Positions 26,054 through 37,556 of a stretch of DNA of 64,000 nt are shown one piece after another (positions within the stretch are counted from its first letter, which is position 1; each line of letters begins with the position of its first letter). A model generated the notes under the pieces. The model saw nothing but the letters and a program-made list of their open reading frames with translations. It did no database searches and was not told where the DNA came from. Origin of the DNA: Tamarix chinensis (taxonomy: Eukaryota > Streptophyta > Magnoliopsida > Caryophyllales > Tamaricaceae); assembly GCA_030549775.1 (NCBI GenBank), contig CM060177.1, forward strand, positions 58,282,638 through 58,346,637. The letters are read 5' to 3'. The position numbers and the translations under genes are program-made.

Positions 26054-26605
26054 TTTTTTTCATAAAGATAGCTCTTTTTGTTTTATAAATAAAGAATGTG
26101 TATTTATATCTAGAAGACATATATTTTGTTGAATAAGATTAGTATCAGTTGCATATAAGACATGTCAATATGGATATCTATTTATTAAGAATAAGGTGAG
26201 AAAAATTTTCATATATATATTTTATTTGTTTAATGACCTAAGTTAAAGATAACTTAATTTAAAGCTTTAAAAAAATTATAAGCTTCAATGGTATGGTGAA
26301 AATCACCAATAAAGGTGTCCAACTTACGGTTGTGAAAAACAAATTCAAGATCGAAAAATTTGATCTACCATTCAAAAAATTCAATTCAATATTAAGAATA
26401 TATGAACCTCTTTTTGCAATATTTGATCTTTTAACTTAATTATATAATCTAAAAAAACTATTTTTTATTAATTATTTTAATAATATATCATAATATAATA
26501 TTTTTATATTTTTAAGTTTTTAAAATTTATTTAATTCTGTATTTAAATCTTTTATCATAATATTTTAATATGATATTTAAATAAAATAAATATTTATATA
26601 AATAA

Positions 26606-26642
<37 letters not shown>

Positions 26643-26880
26643 GATATATATATATATATGTTAATTGATATATAATTTTTATATTTAAAAAATGATATTT
26701 TTTTTAAAAAAATTGATAAAATAATAAATTTTATAAAAATATTAGATATATAAAAATTAGATCCATAATGGCATTCGAATATGCGTCTTAATAACATAAA
26801 ATAAATATTTAAGAAAGTATTCATATAAAAATTGATATCCAATTTTGCAACTAACACCCCACTAGACGATATTCACACAC
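26054..26880. other. AT-rich intergenic region upstream of the SPL gene
   Basis: No gene is seen. Two (TA)n runs lie at about 26609-26634 and 26643-26660, and the surroundings are very AT-rich. The frames on the minus strand here are products of the (TA)n repeats. The distal SPL promoter should lie in this interval, but no element was identified with confidence. Confidence 0.55.
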
Positions 26881-27307
26881 TGACACACAATAGTCTCATC
26901 ACATGTTCTTTTTCGTTTGTTTTTCTCAAGACGTTTTTAATGCTGAAACAAATACTGTCACACTCACGACCTCCCTGACCGTCGCATTATCTCTCTCTAG
27001 TCTCTACCCACTTCTTGTTGTCCCTCCTTCTCCTCCTCTGCCTAACTCTCCGGCGAGCAGACGACTCAATTTTTACTTGTACAGAGCTCCAGTTGTTCCA
27101 GTGTTTTAGTTCTCCAATAAAGTACAGCTGTTTCGTTGTAATTCTGAGTTGATTCGATTTGGTTTCGCTGCAAGGTTAGTGTCGGTTGGATTTTGTTGGT
27201 TATTCGAGTAATTGAGTTTTTTTTTTTTTTTAATTTTTATATTTCATTTTGGATTTATGTCTCAGTTATTTAGTTGATTGAAATATGTGTAGGTGCAAGC
27301 TCGTAGG

Positions 27308-27421
27308 ATGGATGCAGGTTTGCATTGTTTCTGGGCATCCGGTGAAGGAGATTATCTGAAGCTCTATCAATCTAACTGTTCCCTTCCCCCCCTTTTTCCC
27401 CCTCATGGATTTCAACTTTGA
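27308..27421 (+). CDS. Upstream ORF 1 in the SPL leader (37 codons)
   Basis: ATG at 27308, stop TGA at 27419-27421. The peptide starts MDAGLHCFWASGEGDYLKL and is rich in proline near its end. It lies wholly upstream of the main ATG at 27578 and would be translated first if this leader exon is retained. Whether it is conserved or represses the main frame cannot be told from this sequence alone. It starts just inside the exon that follows the predicted leader intron. Confidence 0.35.
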   Translation: MDAGLHCFWASGEGDYLKLYQSNCSLPPLFPPHGFQL

Positions 27422-27470
27422 TCTGTCTTTCTCCTTAGACAAGCTTGTATTTCTGGGTTCGTCTAATTAG
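27405..27470 (+). CDS. Upstream ORF 2 in the SPL leader (21 codons)
   Basis: ATG at 27405 overlaps the end of upstream ORF 1 in another frame and stops with TAG at 27468-27470. The peptide starts MDFNFDLSFSLDKLVFLG. It ends 107 bases before the SPL start codon. It is a small frame that could arise by chance. Confidence 0.22.
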   Translation: MDFNFDLSFSLDKLVFLGSSN

Positions 27471-27577
27471 TGCCAAACTGCCAGTTGTGCCTGATTCCGT
27501 GAGGAAAGGAAATCAATTACTTGGTGGAGTTGAGTTGAACTTGTAAGAATTAATTGATTTACAAGAGTTTTGTACAC

Positions 27578-30492
27578 ATGGAGCAAGCTCACCGTTTCTA
27601 TAACTTGAGTTCCTCAGAGTTGAGGGCCATGGGTAAGAGGACTACTGAATGGGATTTGAATAGCTGGAAATGGGATGCTGATCTTTTCATTGCTAGCCCT
27701 TTAGAATCCTTACCATACAATCTCCAAGCCGGTAGGCAGTCTATCCCAATTCCCGTTCCTGGCGGGAATTCTTCGAATACTTCATCATCATGTTCGGACG
27801 AAGCAAATCCAGGGATTGAAACAGGGAAAGGGGATTCAGAGAAGAAGCGAAGGGCCGTTTTGGTTGATGACGATGGCGGTGGTTTGGATGATGAAGCCGG
27901 TGCTTTGGCTTTAAAGCTTGGTCGGTATCCTGTCACTGAGAGGGAACTCGAGAACTTGGACGAGACGAATGGAAAAAAGACCAAGTTAAGTGGAGGATCT
28001 ACAAACCGTGCAATTTGCCAAGTGGAGGATTGTGGTGTTGATCTTAGTCATGCTAAGGATTATCATAGGCGGCACAAAGTGTGTGAGATGCATTCCAAAG
28101 CTAGTAAAGCACTTGTTGGAATTTTTATGCAGCGGTTCTGTCAGCAATGCAGCAGGTCAGTTACCAATTATTGTCGTGTAGCAATGAACGTCTGATCTAT
28201 TTCTCGTGCTTGTACGTTCTGAGACTTATTGATACTTGCTATGGAAGAATATTTATTTGTTCTCTACTTTTACATCTTTGGTACTATCTGCGCCTGATAT
28301 GACGAGCTGCTTTTTTTTTGCTGTTAGATTTCATGTTCTCCAAGAGTTCGACGATGGCAAGCGAAGTTGTCGCAGGCGTTTGGCTGGTCATAATAAGCGG
28401 AGGAGGAAAACACAGCCTGAGCATGTTGCTAGTGGACAGTCCGTAATTGATGAGCAGGCTACTAATTATCTCCTCATCAGCTTAATGAGGATACTTTCAG
28501 GCATGCATGGTGAGTTCATCTTCACCATCATTATGGAGATACACTTTGAGCATTGAAGGAAAAAGAGGAAAAATAAATAACCAATGAAACAGAAGCTACT
28601 TTTCGGTTTTCACTCTCTCTCTCTCTATATATTGGAGTTAATTATATTCATCGGATCATTACGAATGAAAGAGTAACTGGTACATGTTTCTCTCCTATGA
28701 GTCTGACCAGCAATATTGTGGCCACCCTAACAGCAGTTATTGCTTAGTACCCTATAAGATTACGGCCCAGAATCCTGTTTAGGTATGTGCATAGTTTGAT
28801 CTCCTGCATAAGGATTTCTGGTCTGGTAGTGAGGGGTTCTTATCACAGGTTCTTTGTTTGTTGATATCCTGACTTGTCAACTTGTATTCGTCCATCCTTA
28901 CCGGCTCCTGATCCAAAATATTATGTGAAAAATTTATGATCTATTTCTTGTTGCAGCTAACAATAGGGGAGACCAAGCGACAGATACAGAGCTTATTGCT
29001 CGTCTTTTAAGAAGTTTTGCTGGTCAATCTGGGACAAAGAACATTTCTGGGATGCAGCCAGAATTGCAAGAGTTGCTGAATGGTGGAATGACCTACAGAA
29101 ATTCTGACAAGATGTCAACTCTTCATTCTAATGGTTCCCACCGTCCTCCCAGGCCCAATGATAGACATGTTGCTTTGCCTGCCTCTGGTATTGCACAGAC
29201 AGGTGTGCAGATAGTTAATACCGGGGATGGGGAATTTCAAGCTGCTTCCATGCAGAAGTCCAACTTAATACTTGGAAAAGAAAGCCCTCCATCTTCCTCA
29301 GATGTCAGAGATAGCTCTGCCCGGAGGGCAAAGCAAAATAACTTTGACTTGAATGATGTATATGTTAACTCAGACGATGGGATAGATGATCCGGATAGAT
29401 CGCCTCCAACAGTCAGTTTTGGGCCTTCATCTTGGGTCCAACAAGATTCACAGCAATCAAGTCCTCTACAGATTAGTGGAAATTCAGATTCAGCATCCGC
29501 ACAGTCACCTTCTAGTTCCAGTGGGGAGGCTCAGGTAGTGTAATCATGTGTCACTTTTGTCCCCAGTTGCTCAATACTTTGCTAGGTTTGCAAGTCTAAG
29601 CATATTTACTTTATGTGATAATTTCCTTTTCTAGAGTCGTACTGATCGCATAGTTTTCAAGCTCTTTGGTAAAGAACCAAATGATTTCCCCAGTGTACTG
29701 CGAGGACAGGTAACCTTAAAACTTCAGGGATTTCAAACTGTTTATGACAATAACGCCTTCTCAGAACTTCTAAGTGTTTTCCCTCTTTTTATACGCTAGA
29801 TACTTGATTGGCTTGCTCATAGTCCAACTGACATCGAGAGCCACATAAGACCAGGTTGTATTATTCTGACTATTTATCTTCGGTTGGCCAAGTCAGTTTG
29901 GGAAGAGGTATTTCTTTTCCCTAAAGCTGTGCACAATAAGCTTCTAGCTTATCTGTTTTTTGAAAATTCTGATTTCTTCACTTTAATTTGCCATTTAGCT
30001 TTGCTCTGATCTCACGGCCAGCTTAGCTCGACTTTTCAACATCGCTGATGACCCATTTTGGACAACTGGGTGGATGTGTGCAAGGGTGCAGAATCAAGTT
30101 GCATTTGTTCATAATGGTAGTTTCTTTGTATATATACTAAGTATATATATGATGCTTATGTTGCTCTTTCAAGTCTGTTTCATCTGAGATGTGTTATCAT
30201 TGATCTATCCATTGATTTATCAAGTTGTTTTATTCTTCTATCTGTTTGTTTTCCAGGGAAGGTAGTTTTACAAACGGTATTGCCTCACCAGGATGATGAC
30301 TACAGTAGGATTGTATATATAAAGCCTATAGCCGTATCTATGGCAGAGCAAGTTCATTTCAAAATCAAAGGTCCCAACCTGTCTAGACCTTCTACGAGGT
30401 ATGTTATATCTTCCTCCAGATTGTCTTGCTCCCTATCAGTAATGACATCCGTCGGCATCAGCCTCTATTTTCTGTGCATCAATCCTTATTCT

Positions 30493-30523
<31 letters not shown>

Positions 30524-32298
30524 GTGTTTTTCCCCCTCTTCCAGTTTCATTTTAAATGATACGAAGTATTCATATGGATTAGATGGTTTGTTCATTAATT
30601 GAAATTTGCTGCAGGTTACTATGCACAGTAGAGGGTAAGTATCTTGTTCAGGATAGTGGTCAAGAGTCTATCATTGACAAGGATGACTCTAATGAGAATG
30701 ATCAGATTGAGTGCATCGATTTGTCTTTCTCTATCCCAACAGTGAGTGGTAGAGGATTCATTGAGGTATATTCTTCTTCTCTTGTCCTTTGGTTCATTAT
30801 CATATCATCACGCGATTCAGATCTTAGGAAAATAATGTTAATTACTTTGCCCTTCAACTTGAAATCAATCGTTATGGTCTCATCAATTATCAAAACTGAA
30901 TTCCCCTAATATGTTATACGATTGCTTTCTTGTCTTCCATTAAATACAGGTTGAAGATAATGGCCTTAGCAGTAGCTTCTTTCCTTTCATTGTAGCCGAG
31001 AAGGATGTTTGCTCTGAAATACGTATGCTCGAAACTTCTTTGGAATCAGTAAAGAACGATGGAGATGCACAGGGTGGAAATATTAGCATGGAAGTGGTGC
31101 TTCAAGTCATGGATTTCATCAATGAGATGGGATGGCTACTCCACCGCAGTCATCTGAATAATAGATTGGGTAGCCTAAATCCTAATACTGAACGCTTCTC
31201 ATTTAAGAGGTTCAAGTGGCTCATGCAATTTGCCATGGACCGTGATTGGTGTGCTGTTGTAAAGAAACTGTTGGACATTTTGCTTGGGGGAATGGTGGGA
31301 TCAGGAGAGCATTCTTCTGTAAAGGTTGCTTTGTCAGAAATGGGACTTCTTCATAGAGCTGTACGGAGAAACTCTAGGCCTATGGTAGAGTCATTGTTGA
31401 ACTATGTCCCTGCCAAAGCATCTGATGATGTCCATTCTCAGCACATGTCAGCTTCTGATGAAGGTGTAGTGGACTTCTTATTTAGGCCTGATGCCAGTGG
31501 GCCTGCTGGTTTAACACCTCTTCACATTGCAGCCGGTAGAGATGGGGCTGAATGCTTGTTGGATGCTCTGACTAATGACCCCAGAAAGGTACCTTTTTCC
31601 ATTTAGATAAGAGGTCCTCTATATGCATTACGTCACTTGTATGGAGAAGTGGGGGATTACTTATCTACTATTTGATTTATAAATATGCTTTATGCTGTTA
31701 CTCCAAAATTACCCTTGTTTATAGAACTGAAAGAACAAAAGGGAGGTGGACAACATAGGATGTTGGGATATGCATAGACATATTGATGATTTTTTACGTT
31801 GGTGCCTTCATTAGACCCAAAACTCATCCTCTACATTTTGTCCAGGTTGGTATTGAAGCATGGAAGCGTGCTCGAGATATCACAGGTTCCACACCAGAGG
31901 ATTATGCACGTTTGAGAGGCCATTATTCTTACATTCACCTAGTACAGAAGAAACTCAACAGGAGACCATACTCTGGATCATCTGTGGTGCTCGACATACT
32001 AGAGGGTTTTGCTGATGGGAGCGAAAACCCTAAACAGAAAGACATGAGCTTTGAGATAGGAAGGGGTGATGGATTGCGATCCATGACCCCAGAACAGTGC
32101 AGCCTTTGTCATCATAGGCTGGCTCATGGGAATGCTTTATCTGGCCAAAGATCCTTGCTTTACAGGCCTGCAATGCTGTCTATGGTTGCTATAGCTGCTG
32201 TTTGTGTATGTGTTGCTCTTCTTTTCAAGAGCTTACCTGAAGTTGTCTACGTTTTCCAGCCCTTCAGGTGGGAGATGCTGGAGTACGGCTCAAGTTGA
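27578..32298 (+). CDS. SPL1/SPL12-like: SQUAMOSA promoter-binding-like transcription factor, SPL1/SPL12 type, 1007 aa
   Basis: Ten coding exons: 27578-28155, 28328-28509, 28957-29534, 29635-29709, 29800-29907, 29999-30116, 30257-30398, 30615-30765, 30950-31588 and 31846-32298. All introns are GT-AG, and the join is 3024 bp without an internal stop. The start is the ATG of MEQAHRF; the frame is open a little further upstream but only from a TTG. The N-terminus has [13 protein letters not shown], typical of this clade. The SBP domain is at residues 147-222: a C3H zinc site (CQVEDC, VCEMH), a second site from CQQC onward, and the nuclear signal [17 protein letters not shown]. As in SPL genes generally, an intron splits the domain after CQQCSR. 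The middle holds conserved [20 protein letters not shown]. Ankyrin-like [16 protein letters not shown] lies near 832, a hydrophobic membrane segment ([19 protein letters not shown]) near 966-984, and the tail is [13 protein letters not shown] proteins bind GTAC-core DNA sites. No miR156 site was recognised, as expected for long SPLs. Confidence 0.96.
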
Positions 32299-32616
32299 GG
32301 TTCTTGACCCACTGCTTAATAATATTAATAATGATGGTTTCTCAGATCGAATGTAGATGCATAATAGTAATTAGTGTGACTGAGTATCCAGCCAGTTATC
32401 CCACATCCCCAATTGAGTGTACCATCGATGCCACCTTTCAGTATTTTGCTTATTTACTGCAGGACATAATAATTGCATAAGGTGATCTGATTTTTCAATG
32501 TAGATTATTGTTGATGACATTAGCTTATTTATGTCGAATTGCTTTCTAGCTCCTTACTAGGACTTCTAGTCATTTTTTGTTACTTCACGGATGTGCGAAG
32601 GAAGGACTAGTGCCAT
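32299..32616 (+). other. Probable 3' UTR and downstream flank of the SPL gene
   Basis: AT-rich sequence directly after the TGA stop. AATAAT-type motifs at about 32320-32335 and 32466 could serve polyadenylation, but plant signals are loose and no end point can be fixed. A small open frame at 32268-32480 overlaps the end of the gene in another frame and is taken as chance. Confidence 0.5.
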
Positions 32617-32738
32617 ATTTGGATTATTTATAAGGGGCTACTTTAAGGCCAGTGTAAATAACTATATTAATCTAACATTTGGATTATTTATAAGGGGCTA
32701 CTTTTGAGGCCAGTGTAAATAACTATATTAATCTAACA
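32617..32738 (+). repeat. Tandem duplication of a 60-bp unit downstream of SPL
   Basis: The unit ATTTGGATTATTTATAAGGG runs 32617-32676 and is repeated at 32677-32738. The copies differ only by CTTTAAGG versus CTTTTGAGG. The near-identity indicates a young duplication, probably by replication slippage or unequal exchange. Confidence 0.95.
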
Positions 32739-32908
32739 TATGCAATAGCAGTTAATGCAAATATGGCATGAGGGTAAAATTTTTAGGCACATTCCTAAGG
32801 GAATATTTGAACTTGAGACTCTTGCTACTTAGATTTTAGCATTGAACCATTAGACTTGGTCTTCAACCATTAGATGCATAAATCTAACATATCGTCTAAT
32901 GACCTATA

Positions 32909-34143
32909 ATGGGTGTTTACTGGATTGGTTTAGTCATAACTTATACAACTCAATCCATCATATTAGACTCTTGGATAATATGGGATGGGTTAATGTTTTT
33001 TAAATGGTTCACATGGATCAATTCATAGTGTGTTATAAATTAAGATACATTTCTATGGGTTAATCCACAGGATGACATAGATTATCATGAGTTAGAAACT
33101 ATTACCTATAATATATCAAAGTAATTATCACCACAACTTTTTTTCACTTAGACCGCAAGCAAACCCCTTTTGTCATTCCCAAAGCGCTTTTGTTCAGGTT
33201 TCTCTAAATTATCTACTCTGTTCCTCTCTAACTGGACTCTTCTTGAGCCTACTTTATCTTAGCTCCACTCCATTAGACCCATTCCATCTCAACTCCTCTG
33301 ATCCCACCCTACCGAGTCCTTACTCCTTTAGGTTAGCCCCTCTTAATCTTGACTCCTTCTAACTTACCCCAACTACGCCACCCTACCTCAACCCAGCTCC
33401 ATTCAAGCTTACTCACCCCAAACTGACTCCTCCCAAGCCTAGCCAACCTCTATCCCACTATGCATTAGCCTAGTTTGGCTCACCCTAACCTAATAAGCCT
33501 CAATCCAACTCCATTAGGTCCCCTCAAGCCATCCTAACCCTTACACAACTTGTTCTACCTAAGCGCAATCTCAACCCAACTCTAATGGGCCTACCCAGTC
33601 CTAAATAACATAGTTGTCCATGCCCCAACTTGCCTTGACCTGACTCCATCTGAGCCCATCCTATATCCATCGAACTACTTAGGACCACCTATCACAACTA
33701 GACTTTTCTTAGGTCATCCTAACTCGACTCAACTCTTTTTGAATTAGTTAGGGTGTCTCACTTGGTCAAGTGATGTTGTGATGGTAATGGTGATGTTGAG
33801 TTAGTGTGTGTATATTTAAAAGTGAAGGACGGGGAGTTGTTGGTAAATCAATAAAAGATAAAATAAAGAAGGGGTTGGTGGTGGTGAGGTTGTGGAAGTG
33901 TGGTGGCAATTGTGGTGATGGTTGAGGAGGAGATGACAGTAGTAGAAAGGGGAGATGTGGAAGGGGTTATGATAGATTGGTCTATATACATATTAACACA
34001 TGGTATAATGTATAGGTTGTAATGGGTTGGATTATTAATTTTTAATTATTTACTCTAATCTACCATAGGTTGGATCATGGGTTGCTTGGATTAAGGTACC
34101 TTGAGTTGGATTAAACCATAACCATCCATTTGAACATTTCTGT
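32909..34143. mobile_element. Possible non-autonomous hAT-like DNA transposon
   Basis: The left end reads ATGGGTGTTTACTGGATTGG. The right end, read on the opposite strand, is ACAGAAATGTTCAAATGGAT followed by GGTTATGGTTTAATCC. Ends of this GGTGTNCAAATGGATNGG kind are common in plant hAT elements. Flanks GACCTATA (32901-32908) and AAACTATA (34144-34151) could be an 8-bp TSD with two mismatches. There is no transposase. The terminal repeats are imperfect, so the call is tentative. Confidence 0.4.
33220..33760 (+). repeat. Degenerate pyrimidine-rich minisatellite
   Basis: About 540 bp of loosely repeated phrases such as CTCAACCCAACTCCATTAGG and CTTGACTCC-TC-TAAGCCCA, roughly 22-30 bp long and poor in G on the top strand. 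Unit boundaries are blurred. It sits within the possible hAT-like element. A GT- and GA-rich stretch follows at about 33770-33970. Confidence 0.6.
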
Positions 34144-34189
34144 AAACTATAATTTAATTATTCATAACTAGTGAATTCAAGACCGCAAG

Positions 34190-37100
34190 TGTAACACTCC
34201 CAAATTTTGGAACCTAAACATTTTGTTTTAAAGAGTTAGTAGCGGAAGCCAAAACACAAAATGTAGGAGTATCACACCGCATTCAACATCGAAGAGGCAC
34301 TTCCTATGCGTAGTCTACATCTAGTGCAAGGCAAAAGTAATCTTATACCTAGGAATTAGGTGTGGGTAGCACTTGATTCTACCACAATATAGTATACGAA
34401 ATAGAGAGAAGGGAATAAGTAATGAAAATAGAGGACTAAGAGTCCAAAGAGAGATAGAGATATCTGGATAATCATACCATTTACCAATTCATTTATCACT
34501 CACCTAAAGCAAGTATATCAAGATAATAATCATCAATTACCAGCAAAATAGGGTAGATCTGCTTGTGAAAATGAGCAACACCCATGAAAAGGATGATCAG
34601 TACGCTACGTATTGATTAAGGTAACAATAAAGTCGAAAATGAGAAAGCATATAATGTCATACATTTACAACGGAAAGTAGTATACATGCGAGATACAAAA
34701 AGCAATACAAGATAATTACTAGTCTGAATTTGTATTATTAAAATATATCAGCATCCATTATTTTATTTAAGTTGAGTTTAGGGATCCTACTATTCTCAAC
34801 TAACGAAACGGTTATTCCACACCAGGGCAAAATGCTCCTAGCCATTATTCTTATCGGTGGAATGGTTAATAACATACAACCCTCACATCTGGTCACTATT
34901 CTTACCATTGGAATGGTCAATAATATACATTCTCGGGGAAAAATGCTCTCGGATAATGTTCTTGTTTGGTGGAAAGGATATATACAACTAGTCCTGACTT
35001 ACGTAGTATTCCACTTTACATGATTAGTGTCTTATCAGCGATTATAATCGTTCTCGGGATTTATTTTAAATTGAGTTTAGGGATCCCACTATTCTCAACC
35101 GATGAAATAGTTATTCCAACCCAAGGCAAAACACTCCTGGCCATTATTCTTACCGATGGAACAGTTAATAATATATAATCTCGGGACATAACGTGCCTAG
35201 CTAATAATCTTGTCTGGTGGAACGGACATATACAACCAGTCCTGACTCATGATCTTTTACTTTAAATTATTAATATCTTATCCATGATTATTTTATGAGT
35301 ATGAGACATGATTTAGGCAAGTAAGGGCATCAACATACGGATAATAAGACCGTTCTCAAAGATTAGCATGCTTATTTTCCCCAAAAACCCTAAACTCACA
35401 ATCTAAGTATAACTTCCCTTATATTGATCATTTATCTACCAAACTTAGTATTAATTCCTAAAATAATAATATCATTAACATACCTGAAATTCGTGGTCTT
35501 TCTCCCAGTTCTTACACATGCGATAATAGTTTTATCTCAAAAATTACTATTCATAAGGCTCTCAAAATCCTAATTTCACGAATAAGTCATAATTTTTCCT
35601 AAAAGGCTCATATAATTATAAAATTTATTATAAAACTCCTAAATACCAATATTAACAACATATCCAAAATTCATGGCCTAACGCTAAAGTTTTATATATG
35701 TAATAATAACATTATCGTTTTAAGGCTACTATTCCCAAATTAGGCTATTTTTTCATCTAAAGGACTTATAACCTTCATAATCACTCCCAAACACTTCACA
35801 TGATATTATTATCATATTTTAATGCATATAACATGTTAAAATACCAAAATTCCTATATTACCCCATATTAACCAAAATGTCCTAAAAAATAGCCGATAGC
35901 CCTTATTTTATGAAAATCCCATATCCTCAATATTCCTTTTTTCCAAACCCTCCTTTTATAAAAAAACATATTAAATATAATTTTTTTCCACTTGTAATAA
36001 TTCACTAGGCCCATACTACTCTCCCACAATTTATACTTATCCACAAAATTACATCCTAGCGTAATATCATCGTATTGGCATATCCTTTGATATTCTCACT
36101 TTCTTTCTATTATATAATTCATATTAATATATTATATCATCATCAACATGTATTATAATAATATAATAACAATAATATGATAACGCACATAATCGTACAA
36201 GTATTTAACACAAAATCCGAAGCATTGACTAGTATCCTTACTTATAAGGCTTTGGTCTTTAAGCACACTTATCCTAATCTACTTCTTTTGAAACTTTTTG
36301 AATATCACCTAAGAATAATTAACAACACATAATTAGAATTAATAATATAATTAATGAAGGGTTAATGAAATGGAAAGGAAAAGAATGGGGAAAAAGGAAA
36401 AAAAAAACAAACTGGGGTTCGAAGAACGGCTGCCAGCCAAGAAGGCTAGCAATGGCACGACCTGCCATTGCTAAGGAATGGGCAACAACAAAAAGGGCCA
36501 AAGGAGGGGGGGTTAGGTAACGGTGAGGGATTTTGGAAGGGGGTGTAGGGAATGGTAATTTTTATGGAAGCTAGGGGTGTTTTGGAGGATTTTACCGAAG
36601 GGTAGGGGTGTTTTCGGTTGGTTTTACTTAAGGGTTAGGGGTTATTTTTTGGTAGTATTTGCTGTAGCTTGGCGGTAGGAAGGGGTGGTTTTTCTGCAAC
36701 TAGGGGGTGTTTTGGTGAGTTTTTCTGTAGTTAATGGTGAGAGAATGGAAGGTTTTTCTAGTAGTGGTGGATGGGTGCGACAATGGTTGTCGAAGGTGGG
36801 TGTTTTAGGGGTGTTTTTGGCCGATTTTGGTGATTGTAAGGAGGAAAAATGAGGAGTGTGTTTGTGGTGATATTTTTGACATAAAATTGGAGGAATAAGG
36901 AAGTAGTTTTTAGTGTAGTTAAATAAGGTATATGTACATATATATTTACACATAGAGAGGAAGAAGAGGGGGCTACGCTTGGGCAAAATTTTCAAACCCA
37001 ACCCACAATCATAGAAGCTGAAAATTGATGGGGTAGGGGTATGCTTTGCAGAGGGAAGGTAAAGTGAGATAAGAAAATAAAATAAGATAGGATTAATTTA

Positions 37101-37384
37101 TTTAGGTACAAAATCAGGTAAAGTATTCGGAAAAAAATTATCTGATTATCAGAATAGGTTTATTTGATGAAACAGATACCGATTATGACCCAAACCTAGG
37201 TTTAAATTTTAATACGCACCCTATAGAATATTTTGGCCTAATAAATTTTTATAACTAATAAGTCATAATAATATTACACATATTAATAATATTTTTAGCG
37301 CAAATACCCTATAATAATTATTATAACTAATACACATAATTACTGATTATAATTATTAGGGTTTTTTTAAAACGGGGTATTACA
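34190..37384 (-). mobile_element. Solo LTR of a Tekay/Del-like chromovirus, minus orientation
   Basis: It begins TGTAACACTCCC at 34190 and ends GGGGTATTACA at 37384, 3195 bp, with TG...CA termini. On the minus strand it starts TGTAATACCCCG and ends GGAGTGTTACA, like the other long LTRs. GCAAG (34185-34189) and ACAAG (37385-37389) form a 5-bp TSD with one transition. No primer site, polypurine tract or coding region is attached. Internal parts match its relatives: a motif at 34578-34621, hairpin blocks at 34780-35235, and a purine-rich segment at 36360-37050 that is pyrimidine-rich in LTR sense. Solo LTRs arise by recombination between the two LTRs of a full element. Confidence 0.88.
34780..35235 (-). 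repeat. Hairpin-unit blocks in the minus-strand solo LTR
   Basis: Block one is at 34785-34980 and block two at 35085-35235, three to four units each. On the plus strand the units read CCATTATTCTTATCGGTGG (34852) and CCATTATTCTTACCGATGG (35141), the reverse complement of the CCACCGRTAAGAATAATGG form in plus-strand LTRs. AAATTGAGTTTAGGGATCC, shared by both blocks, shows a duplicated higher-order unit of about 300 bp. Confidence 0.72.
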
Positions 37385-37556
37385 ACAAGGGACAAAGTAC
37401 TTCTTAGATATTTAACTTGTTCTTTGCAACAGAGAGATAATGAATGACTACCACGAGTTTATAGTGTGAATCTAGAAGTAGAAGGGGAACAGTAATTAGT
37501 ATGAGGAATCAAATGATTCACTATATCAATTGTACATATAATATGATTTTAAATAA

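Larger units (their letters stand above)
26881..27577 (+). promoter_or_regulatory. Probable promoter-proximal region and 5' UTR of the SPL gene, with a leader intron
   Basis: Base composition shifts from AT-rich to mixed at about 26880, with a CT-rich stretch at 26985-27055 typical of plant leaders. A good donor, CAAG|GTTAGT, lies at 27174/27175, and a T-rich tract followed by TGTAG ends at 27292. This suggests a leader intron of about 118 bp (27175-27292). The transcription start is not defined by sequence alone. Further leader splicing, for example from GCAG|GTTTGC at 27316, cannot be excluded and would remove the upstream ORFs. Confidence 0.5.

Noticed and set aside
26594..26857. 87-codon minus-strand frame
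   Set aside because: Coded mainly by the (TA)n runs, giving Ile-Tyr repeats.
26903..27109. 68-codon plus-strand frame upstream of SPL
   Set aside because: It lies in the likely promoter or leader, is CT-driven and has no domain. It may be partly transcribed but gives no support as a gene.
27598..27984. 128-codon frame on the minus strand
   Set aside because: Shadow of SPL exon 1, whose plus-strand reading has the clade-typical N-terminus and SBP domain.
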